Shown one piece after another: positions 36,801-48,800 of a stretch of 64,000 nucleotides of DNA. This DNA is from Mermis nigrescens (taxonomy: Eukaryota > Nematoda > Enoplea > Mermithida > Mermithidae): the NCBI GenBank assembly GCA_036768485.1, contig JAVLUZ010000257.1, positions 820,382 to 884,381 of the forward strand. The letters run 5' to 3'. The notes beneath the pieces are model-generated. The model worked only from the letters and a program-made list of their open reading frames with translations. It was not told the origin of the DNA and did no database searches. A program made the translations under genes and the position numbers. The stretch's first letter is position 1. The number at the start of each line of letters is the position of its first letter.

Positions 36801-39800
36801 GCTATTCGTGCGTATAGCAGGCACGTATCTCAGGGGAGGGATGGGGGAGGGGGTTCTCGGACCACCCTAAATTCAGAAAAATCGGAAAAATATGACTTTT
36901 TAATTGTTATTTTGTTATTTTTGGCCTTTTTGGGCTTAGGACCCCTGAAAAATTGGTGTTGGACCCCCGAAAAATTGGTGTTGGTCCCCCCAAATAGGAC
37001 GGCTAGCTACGTGCCTGGCGTATAGTATAAATGCCATTTGAAATTAGAATACTATATGAGCAAATTGACTGAGTTAGAATCATTGCTATTTTAGAGTCTA
37101 TATAAGAGATTGGCACGAATAAGCAGAATTAAGTTTACAATCGCAGTTATGACAAACTTTTGCGGCATTTTCACTTGTGGTAGAGCATAATGAGTCTATA
37201 TTGCAACAAACCTCATGTTAAACTTGTTTTTTGACTCTTTGAACGTATTGTTTATCACCCAAAAAACAATAAAATGAATGAGTGAGCGATTGGGACAAAA
37301 AAAGAGATTTACAAACAGATAGCTAATCGGATACTTAGTATTTTTCTCGAAATAAACACTTTTGGAAAATTTAAAACATAGTTTCATGGGATTAACTATA
37401 AGGGTAAGATTTTGCGCTCGTCCTCCATGCCTTTTTTCAATTGTTTTGAAAAATTTATAGGAGCCTAGCTGCCATGGTTCTGAACCTATGACATAAAACG
37501 TGGGTAGCCTTTATTCTAAAGGACCCTACATAACAAAAACTTCGGGTAAGTATACAAATTTGAAATAAAAGAATTCAAAGAAAAGTAAGCTGCCTAATTT
37601 AGATTCGAGTGAAATCATAAAGTCAAATTTTTCCTATAATTATTTTAGGTTTAAACTTATATTCATGTTTACGTGCATACAAACAAGCACATTAGGCTTT
37701 ATCTATACTTTCCAGTAGGTACAGGAATGCCTTTTCTAATTTATACATATTATTTTCTTGTTTTTAATATGTATTTCTCATGATTTTGCATATTAATACT
37801 GTGAATCGAACGTTATTCACTCGTACGATCGTTGCACATCGTTTTACAACTTTTTGTGCGATCATTGACTCAAAAACTCTCATACTAATCAGCGCACTAA
37901 CTACGTTTAGCCCATTTTTTGGTGAATTTTAAGCACTTTTGGAGAAAACTTTTGATTTTTATTCTTTTTGGTCTTTATTTGCCTTATTCAAAAATTTTTT
38001 CTATTTTCCATTAATATAAAGATTAATAAAATCGGCAAATCCGAGCTATATTCATTTAACAATAAGCCCAAAATAAAACATTATGCCAAATTCAATGTGA
38101 AGTGAAGCATAAATACCTGATAATTTTGAAAAAAATTTCTTTCGGACTGAAAGAATTCGTTTATTATAAAATTAGCGATGTTCTATTAAATGCAGCTACC
38201 TTGGGCAGACAAAATAACCTATCGTGGGCACCATACGTGGGCAGCACCAAAATTCTGGGGGCGGGGTGCAACATTTTTCAAAGGTCAAAAAATGGCCCTG
38301 AAAATGGTGATACGGCGAGAAAAAAACACCATTTTTCAAACGTTTCTCATCGAGCACTATCCATTGGCATCAAAAAATTGCGAAAAAAACAAAAAAATTG
38401 AATATTCAATTCTGAGGGGGTATTTTGGTTTGGGGGGAGTGTTTTGGTTTCTCGTGGGAGGGTGCATACCCCCCAAACCCCCCCTCCACGCCCAGGTATG
38501 GTAGGCACTCGTCTTAGTTGCTACTTAAGGGGGAAATTTAAAAAGCCCGAGTAAAAAAGTGGTCCCCAAACAAAAAATAAAAACACTGTAACAAAAACGG
38601 ATGGAAACGAACAAAAAAGGAGGTACTGTACAAAAATGAAACACAAACTGATATGAAGCATGTACTGTAGACAAACCGTAAAAGGTTTAAATTATTTTAA
38701 ATATTTTTCAGTAATTGAAGATAAAATTATAAATTCATTAGGACAAAGGAAAGCTAAGCGATTAGACTAAATTCTCAATTCATATGAACAGCATAAAAAA
38801 CGCTAGCTATGCGAGTTTTAAACAAAAAATTCATTTTCTGCTAACCTCCGATCACTGTTTTTTTTGTACGAGACAAAGATTTTGAGGTTCGTACAAAGAT
38901 TTTCAGAGCCATCTTTGTACGACGTACAAAGACTTTTTGGGGCAAAGTAATAGTAATTTTAACACTTTTTTGGGTATTTTTTTGGCAAAATTTCAAAAAT
39001 TTTAGGCGCTTCGCGCCGAATATCATAATTACATTGTATTTAGCTCCAAGCGCTGGCATTAAACACTCCTAAATCTATCTTTAAGCATTTTTGTACAGAT
39101 TTAAGCATCTTTTACATCTATTTCTACTGTTTTATAAAGATTTTATGCAGAAAAAAGAACTATTAAACAACTTTGCACTGTTTTCCGCCGTTTGAAGATA
39201 AAATTGACTCATTTATCTTTGCGTTGCATTAAATTCATAAGCAAATCGGTGTCTATTATGAGATTCACTCAGCACATTGCAATCGCTTTATTATTTATAA
39301 TTGTGTAACACAAGTCATTTTAACTTACTGAGTCGAATTTTATGTGTAATTTCAACCTAAACTCATGAAAGTTTTGGCGTTTCGGGCCGAACTAATATAA
39401 CCAGCTGAATTTAGGACAAAGTTACACCTTTTGCGAAGCGTGCGGGTCACGGATAACAATCTAGTAGTATGTAAAAATGTGTACATTCAATAGCATATCT
39501 ATACGTTATATGTACAAAAAAATTTTCGCTCGTACAAAGACTTTTTCGGAGATCTTTGTACATGTACAAAGAGGCTCGTACAAAAAAAACAGTGCTCCGA
39601 CGGATGCGAAATAGACGTAGAGTGAAATGTAACGTAAACATAAGATTTTGGTGTGAAGCGAGTATAAGGTAAACTGAGTATAAGACTCAAAATGTCACAG
39701 CAAAGTAAGCTCGAGAAAGCTATAGTGTAAAGCCAAATTATATCTGAGCGATGTGATTACGACTTGAACTTATTTGGGTCAAAGTTTAAGTGTATTCGTT

Positions 39801-42800
39801 TACACAATACAAGAAATCTTTAAATAATCTCAATTTATCATTTGCTAAATACAGTAATTGACTGGAAGAAGTTTAAAGCATCGCTGTCGCAAAATATGCG
39901 ACGAAGAGACACTCAGCACGCTGCAAAATATCGTAAAAAGAGGCGTCGTAATTGAACGCTATTTCGCTTTACCCTAATTTGTATTATATTATATTATCAA
40001 TCAACATTGAACCATTTTAACTGACATTTAAGGCAGGAGAAAAGAGGGTACGGTACAGTGTAAAGTTGATGAGAGATGGCAAAGTAAATTTATTGCGAAA
40101 TCAAGGTGTTAAGTTGATGCGGAAGAGGAGTGTAAAGTTAAGGCGAATTACCTACTTGAAGCAATGTGGGGCAGGTGTAAATGCAATTCTGGTGTATAGC
40201 TCTCAGATGTTTCGTCAGGTGTTCGGGCGCGATTGCCCAACCGGTCTAAAATTAGCCCAATTATATGCAAATGAGCCCAACAAAAAATGTGTAAGAAATT
40301 ATACTTTCCATCCGGTGATGCTAAAAACTTTGCCAGCACTACCGATCGTTATTGTACGATCCCACATTCCGGGTAACGAAGCTGAAGGACAACAAGCGAA
40401 AAATTTGCAAAGAGTAAACTAATTTCGTTGAAGTGTAAATTAAATGCGTTAAATACTTAGCACTTGTTCAGCAGTATTCAGTGTAAAGGAATCGAAGATG
40501 TTCTTACGTCATTTTTCGATCTCAACTTATTACTGTGGAAATAACTAAGTTTACAATCTGTTACATGCAAAAAATCAATTCGCTTTACACCTTACGCTAG
40601 CCACTTCTACCACTTCGTCAAAACTAAAGTACGAATCGGTGTAATTCACTCTTTTAAATTAATTTCAATTGAGCAATTAATTAATTCATTAACGAAATAA
40701 AAATTACCGAATCGAATCATTTCCGATCCAGGATAGACTAACCATTCGTACACTTCGTCCGATATAACCAGCACGTCGTACTTTTCGGCTAATTTGGCGA
40801 TTTCGGTCAATTCCGATCTTGTGTAAACCTGATTAATGCGTTAAACGTTGTAAACGATTACTTAGCATATCATCGTACGGTTTACACAGTATGTAATTTT
40901 GTATCTAAAGAACGAACTAGTTGTTTAAAGCGAAATTCAAGGAAGTTGAGGAAAGTATGTAGTGGTGTAATCGAAAACTTGAGCAAGTTTACACTGCAAT
41001 TTCGGTGTACCAAAGATTTACATTATTTCAGATTCAGCGCTCATATGTATGCTATAGCACGTAATTCAAATATGCAGGTTTTTTAGATTTTTTAAATTTA
41101 TTTTAATTTATTATTAATTAATCATTTATTATTTCATTTTATTTATTATCTTATTATTTTTCTAGAATGATATTGTGACGTTTTTTCACAAGAAGCAGTT
41201 GTCTTTTTAAAACACTTCACACTGATTCGCCTGAACAAGATAAGCGACATTTGTTTAAACTACTTTTGGACTATTTACTTACTTTACAACGCGTTAGGTT
41301 TATATTACAATACACCCACCTTTCCAAGCGGATTGTTAGGATTATTGATTACAAGCAATTTAGTCCGAGCCGAAAATTTTCGCTCCAACTCATCCATATC
41401 CAAATAAAAATCGGCGCTCGATAAATCGGATGAGTTAGCTTTCTTAGACTAAAAAGGGAAAATAACGATAAATTTGATTAATTAATAACAATTGATTAAT
41501 TAATTAATTAATCATTTTTTATTTCATTAATAAATAAATAATAACGGTTAAGCAGAGGTGTGCCAACTTCATTAAAAATATTAGAAAAACTTGAAAAATA
41601 TATATTTCGCTAATAAATATTATTCAAATTGAAACTTTTCAAGGATTAAAATTGAAAATTTGAAAAGTGTAAATATGCACATATTATTTTTGAAAATTTC
41701 AGCATAAAAAATTCTACTTGAACTAGCCGGAACTGGCTGCAGATTGGCGTATTTGAAATACGTGTAAACAGACGAGTGTAAAGCGAACTAAATATTAAAT
41801 GTAGTTTACTCTAAACTTTTTCAGTTTACACTTCCGTCTTTAAAATTTAGCAAAGTGCGCGTTTCTTTAATTGTCAGGCGTTTACACCCGGTATTTTACA
41901 CAGCGTTCAGGAAAGGAACGACGAGCTTGAAAATAAGTTAAAATACATGAACAGTAAACAAAGTAGAAAAGCATTGAAAAAATGATAAATAATTATAAAA
42001 ATGAATAACTTTACAATGTTACACTACCATACATGATCTTGGAGGGTTCGGAGGGGGTTTCACCCCCTCAAGAATTAGCAATTTAGTTATTATTTTTTAT
42101 TATTTTTATTATTTTTTTATTAATTGATTACTTTTCTTTTTTTCATTCCATTATACTCATGTTTCGACTATATTTTATCCGCTTTATTCAACTTTTTTTA
42201 GATTTTTTTCGAAATTTTTTTAACATTTTTATGCTCTAGAAGAACAAAGCATTGTTAGATCGCCAAAAACGGCGTTCTTGACGCGTACCCACCTTTTTAG
42301 GGCCGAAAAAAGGCACATTTAAATTTCAACCCCCTAGAACTCCCATGTTGTCCATCATATGTGGGCGGCACCAAAACTCTCCAAAACTCCTCTCTCTCTC
42401 ACATTTAATACAAAGATTTTTTCAAAGGTCACTTTAAAAATGGTGGTATGGCGAAAAAACACCATTTTTCAACGTTTCTCATCAAGCACTATCCATTGGC
42501 ATCAAAAAATTGCGAAAAAAAAACAAAAAAAATCAAAAATTAAATTCTTGGGGGGGGGGGTATTTTGGCTTCTGGAGGGGTGCATACCCCCCAAACCCTC
42601 CTAACGCCCAGGTATGGTGTGTATTCTGTACACCACTCACTTTAAAGTTCCCCAGTCTTTTTTAAAATTAGCAACATATTTATTTATGTATATAATTATT
42701 GTGATACATAAAATATACGGTTACAAAACTGTTGCTGCTTCTCACGACTAAATATCGATTAACGCACCAATCTAAGCGGCACGAAAATAGGAACGCCGCC

Positions 42801-45800
42801 AGCCATCGAAATTTGGGAAGTGTAGCAGTCGAAATAAGGTTCGATTAGAATAGCCTTAAATAAGCAATTCCGTAGATATGGATCCTCACCCAAAGTCAGC
42901 CGTCCATCATTCCCTTCAAAAGCCAGAAACTTTTTGACCCCTCCAACCCGATTTTTAAAAAAATATCATTTTTTGGTCGTTTTTGAGCGCTTTTGGCCCT
43001 TTTTAGCCAAAAAATCTGGAGATCTCCACCCCCCCCCTCATAAAAATGGCCGGGGATCTTCCAGCCGAAATTTTCAGCCGCTACTTGTATGATCTTTACC
43101 GCATACTGATTTCCAGATGGAATTTTTCGGGATCAAAAGTGGTGGATACCATTTATGATCTAGGGGGAGGGTTTGAGATGGGTTTTACCACCCCCTCCCC
43201 CGAAAAATTTTCAAACCACGCAAAAATTTTTTTCACCCCCAGGCGATTTTTCGAAAGTTCCCAGAAATTTACTAATAAATTTATAGAGAAGATGCTTTTT
43301 TAAGCGTTTCTAACTATTCATTACCTCAAGAATGACAAATTTTTGGCGCATCGCGGCATTTACTCATGTTTTGACCAGTGATTGGACCGAGGGTACTTTT
43401 TGGACCCTCGGCCTCGGCCTCGGCGACTTAAAATCCTTGCCTCGGCCGAGGCCGAGGGTCAAGCTTAGATACCTACATATACCCATAAATGTGTAGTACT
43501 CTTTGACTATTTTGTATGCACATGAGCTAGAGAATAATCGTAATATTAAACACTTTATCGAACTAAAACAAATGTTTATTGCTGTTAGCCAGAATACTTA
43601 TTTCAATCTGATGAAGCATATAATTCATCATCAAAATCTAGATCAGTTAGCCTCATATATTTCACCTTTTTGTGCTATCGCGTCATAGTCATGTTCATCC
43701 TTTATCAGATTCTTTAAAGTCACACTATTATAACCAACTGCTTTGAGATTGTGCTTTACAAAAAGGAGTTTTTAAACATTTGTTTAATCGACATTATGAA
43801 ATACGATTGTGGTAAAATCGAATCGCTGAAGTAAAGAACAATGACTGATAGAACACTACTTCAGAGAACAAAAATATCAAGCAGAGTCGATATACATACA
43901 AGTATTTTAATGAAAGTGAAATCGAAACATGTCAAACAATTCATTCTTATTTTCAATAATAGTACATTAAATGTGTGAAGGATTTATTGAATAAAGTCAG
44001 CAGCATGAAAGCATTTTTAACTTAAGGAGTTGCCGTGGAAGCAGTGTTTTTTGTACAAGGTCCGTTCGTATACATAGTGCAAAGATGGTCCCCAAAAGTC
44101 TTCGTACATTTTGTACATGAAAATTTGTGTGTACTATAATATAGTACAGTATCGATTTTAGTGTGGTAAAACAGGGTTTTCGACCTTTGGTAATGTATTT
44201 TAGCTAATTTCCGAGTTTCTGTCGCCAAAAATTACTAGAAATCGTCTCAAAACGGCGCGAAGCGCCGGAAAATTCGACATTTTTCCATTCTAAATGCAAA
44301 TTCTGCCATTTTAAACATATATAGGACCTCATTTAGGCGCGCCGTAATTTCTGGGAATTTTACACCTTTTTACAGTTTTTGTCTTCCCAAAAATCTTTGT
44401 ACATTTGGTACACACAAATTTTTGGGCGCTATAATATGGTACAGTAGCGATTTTAGTCTAATGAAAAAACAGAGTTGTTCGACTTTTAGTAGTGTGGGTC
44501 TCTAAGGGCAAAAATCAATAAGAATCGTCTTAAAACGCCGCGAAGCGCCGAAAAATTTGACATTTTTCCTTTTGAAATGGAATTTGTGCCATTATAAAGA
44601 TATATGTATAGCACACACAATTACTGATTTTGGCGCGAAGCGCCAAAATCGTTGCGAATTTCAGACTTTTTTTACAATTTTTGTCTTCCCAGAAACCTTT
44701 GTACATGTACAAAGACGGTCCCGAAAAGTCTTTGTACATCGGGAAAAATCGTTGTTGAGTATAAAAAACACTGCGTTGAAGATTTCAAAAAGTTAATAAA
44801 AAATATGGCTGCATAAGCAGTTAAAATGCTTTTTACTATAAATAAGAAAACAGTGTCGAAGAAATAGACGAACAAACGAAATAAGCTATGTAAGGACAGA
44901 ACTGCAGCCATTCTTGTGCTCGCTTTTGCAGTAATGCATGTTTAAACACGCTTCTTCAGTCATCCACAGTGGCACACGCTTCCTAAGGGGGAGGGGGTGC
45001 GGTATCCCAACTTTTCCAAAAACAGGTCCGAAAATTTGCCCTTAACGCACGAAATAGCGTCTATTTTTGGTGTTTTACATTGTATGTATACTTTTACACA
45101 AAATAACTTTTGACGCAATATTTTTTCTAAAAATTTTAGAATTTCCGACAATTTTGTGCGAAAAAATCATTAAATTTCTTTGACTTAACAAAAAATCTGA
45201 CGCGAAGCGCCCGAAAATTTGTAAAATTAAGGCGGATAGACGTCTAGAAGCATGATTTACTGCTTGATTTCCTGTATTTATAGCATTTAATGCGAAACAT
45301 CGAAATTTTTAATTGAAAATAGAGAAAACTGTGCAAAAATAGCTGTTTCTGCTGTTAAAATTGTTTTGAAAACTACATGAACAGAAAATGGCTTCCAGGT
45401 CGCCAAGAAAGTAAATAAATGTCATTAATAGGTATCATCCGGAGCGTAGCGCCGGAAAAATTTGGGAAATTATAGTCACTGACGGCCAAAAATCATTGCG
45501 GATTGCATATCCATTCTTTATCTCGCCAAAATTTCTGGCCAATGGGGGGGGGCGGCTGCCCCCGCCCCCTAAATCCACCCCTGGTCATCGAATTCTGGTG
45601 TGATAGTAATATGACGGAAACTGCACTATACTTTTCGATCCATGTAGCGAGCATGAGAATTATAACTTAGTCATCTTATGAATATCAATTGGCACTTTGC
45701 TGTATGTAACTTGGTGTAACTGGGTACGCGCCTGAAACCATAAGAAAAGCCAATTGGTAAAAAACAGCCTGTGTACTGCAGATGCATTCTAAATAGTGAA

Positions 45801-48800
45801 TATTCAACGAATATATTAAACTCATTCAAATTTTATTTTAAACCTCGGCGCCTCGGCACTTTTCAGCTTCGCCCTCGGCGCTGAGGCCCCAAAAACGCCG
45901 AGCCCTGCCGAGGCCTCGGTCCAATCACTGGTTTTGACTATATTTTGTCCAATTTGTTTCGACTTTTTTGATTTTTTCGAAATTTTTTTATGTTTTTACG
46001 CTCTAGAAAGATAGAGCATCGTTAGAAACGCTCAAAGACGATGTTTTTGACGCATCCCCACGATTTTTGGACGCTAAAAAGGAACTTCATAATTTCACCC
46101 CCCCCCTAAAATTCCCATGCTGCGCATGTATGGTGGATACGCGTCAAAAATATAGTTTTTCGGCCTTTCTGATGATGCTCTATCTTTCTAGAGCATAAAA
46201 ACTTGAAAAAATTTCTTACAAAATCAAAACGATTAGAATGAATTGAACAAAATATAGCCAAAAATGAGTATACATACGCCGAAAAAACATTTTTCTGCAA
46301 ATATTCTGGAAATTTTAGGAAACTTTTAAAAAATCGAGAATTCTGGAGGGAGAGGTGAAAACTTTTCGGGAGGGGTGCATAAACTAATTTGGCAAAGGGC
46401 CAAATTATCATCATATCTAGATAAACTGCTTGCGTCACCGCATTACAGTACAAAAAATGCAACGTTCGATTATACTTTACACCGAATTCATACATTACTT
46501 GCAACTTCAGTACAAAATATTTTCATATGTCCTGTGAATCTTGCAAAAGGCGCGTTTTTAACGCAGAAACATGACGGTTTGTTCACACGCCTTTACTTTA
46601 CACCAAAATTTAGTTTACACTTCTAAAAATTAACACATAAAAATCTCAATACAAATCCACGCTTACTTCATCACCCGGATTCAGGAAGGCGAAAAAGGCA
46701 AAATATAAGGCGCTGTAGCCTCCGACGGTGATCGATATTTCGGTCATCGGATCGAGCTCGTGATTTAACAGCTTACTGTACATTTTGGCAACGGCGTTGA
46801 CCAACCTGGGATGACCCTTGAAAGACGAATTTGAAATTTTTAATAATTAAAGAAAAAACCAAAATTAGAACCGAGCATGATTCAAAGAATCTGTGTATTT
46901 AATTGAGGAGAACTTTTTTGTAAAGTAGTGTATACTACTTTAAAGAGAAAATTTTATGATTGTATACTAGTGGTAATGAGTGTAAACAACTTTTTCTCGA
47001 CAAGCAATATTACTCTTACCGTCGCGTTGATGTAAACAAATAGTATAACACTGCCTCGAAAACAAATAAAAGAAGGAGATACAGTGCTCGCCATAAAACA
47101 TGACGCACTATAATCATCAGATTTATATTAGATGATGCGTCGCGAGCGCCGCGTTCCGTCTATAATGCGCTATCATCTCTTTTTTATTATTATAGGATAT
47201 TTATCTGTTTCATGTCGTTAATCTGGCGATGCGGACAGCGCAATTTAGCTATTAATAGCCCCAACAAGAAGGAAGCGCGCATTTGAATGCCGTAAGCGCG
47301 CACGTGCTTGGATATAGAACGGCGTTCACGTGCGCGCACTCGCCTGAATATACGACGGCATTCACGTGCGCGCTTCCCTCTTGTTGGCGCTATTAATAGC
47401 TAAATTGAGCTGTCCGCATCGCCAGATTAACGACATGATACAGATAAATATCCAATAATAAAAAAGAGATGATAGCGCATTATAGACGAAACGCGGCGCT
47501 CGCGACACACCATCTAATATAAATCTGATGATTATAGTGCGTCATGTTTCAAGGCGAGCACTGTACGTACTACTTAAATTAGAATATTCCCACACTTTAC
47601 ACTAGTTTATAAAGCATGACATTACTTCACAATTTACATTATAATGCGAAAACAAAGGAATAAAGTATTAGTCAGAACGAGTGCGGATTGTCGATATGCA
47701 GGGTGGTCAACTTAATTACTTATATGTAGCGTTTTTCTCGATAACCACAAATTTTGAAAAGTTTTTTAAGATTCGGCTGTCCCATCTCTACGCTTGAGGA
47801 TTTAATTTGCCAATTTTTGGCCAAAACTCCCTCGGACGAGATAAGCCGTGCTCAGGTGCGGAACTCCAACCCCTCTCATAAGTATAGTAAGCCTGCATGT
47901 GACAAGGGGGGTGAAATTACTACCAATTTGGTAGTACTTTTATTTATTTTTTTAAAAACTTTTTACCTCATTTTTGTCAAAAAAAGCTCGCGTTTTTGGG
48001 GCATTTTTTACCATTCTAAAGCGAAAATTTAAGTTCATTTTCCCCTCCTCTTTGATTGTAAGCTGTTACGTTTTTTACCGTAAAAAATGGCCCAGTGTAA
48101 CTCAAACCGAACTGCGTTTGTAAAGATGGATGAATGAAAAAAACGTATTGAAAAATTTTAGAATGTTTCCAGAATTTCAGATATTTTTCTCAAAATTGGG
48201 CTCACAAATCCACGTGTGTATTGATGAAGTAGGAAATTAGGCCCGTCGATGGCCGCCAATTTCAGCGCCTTGACGGCGAAGTCGGGTGGCGGCAAATCGG
48301 GAAAGCCCTGACCGATGTTAATTGCATTGCATTGCTTGGCCAAAGCGGTAAATTCTGTCCTAAAATTAAATGATATTACAATTAAATTAAAAATTAATTT
48401 CTAATTTGATTGCCAGAATTAAAAAACGCCACATGCAAATAAGTATGCAAAACTCTTATGCTTCCGTAGACCCATGGTAGAAAAAAATTCGAAAAAACAA
48501 GATAATGGTGGAAAAATTGTATCTTTGTTAGTAAATCCTTAAACAGATTAATTATATACACGTTCGATAATTTTGCCTCGATATCAAACAATGACACTTT
48601 TCGCAGATTACTGATAAAGAAAGGAATTTTTTCGAAAAGTTCGAATTCCATTAGCAGACGAGCAATAAATAAATAGAGTACCTATACTGAAAAACGCCGG
48701 AAAATGGGGCTCTTCGGTTTTCCTACCGAATTTTCCTAGCTGTATGCAAATCAGTTTAGCTTGGTCGCGCTTCTCCTTAAATTTTGGCAGGGGGTACTAT

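Larger units (their letters stand above)
39700..42010. repeat. TTTACAC / GTGTAAA motif cluster around KYAT exons 5-8
   Basis: Dozens of GTGTAAA, TTTACA or TTTACAC words lie between and beside exons, for example at 39800, 40060, 40130, 40430, 40587, 40820, 41760 and 41885. It resembles the DDX54 cluster at 10125-11460. Confidence 0.5.
43376..45930. mobile_element. Family D hAT-like element (2555 bp) with nested elements
   Basis: Inverted ends CAGTGATTGGACCGAGG and CCTCGGTCCAATCACTG, perfect duplication GTTTTGAC at 43368-43375 and 45931-45938. Subterminal (GGCCTC)n-type repeats lie at both ends. It contains family E (44042-44773) and family B (44967-45583). The short frame at 43503-43688 and other pieces do not resemble a full transposase. 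Confidence 0.9.

Noticed and set aside
40066..40422. 118-residue plus-strand frame
   Set aside because: It runs antisense through KYAT exons 7 and 8, which have full homology and splice sites on the other strand.
43503..43688. Possible remnant hAT transposase inside family D
   Set aside because: Only 61 residues with no recognisable catalytic or dimerisation motif.
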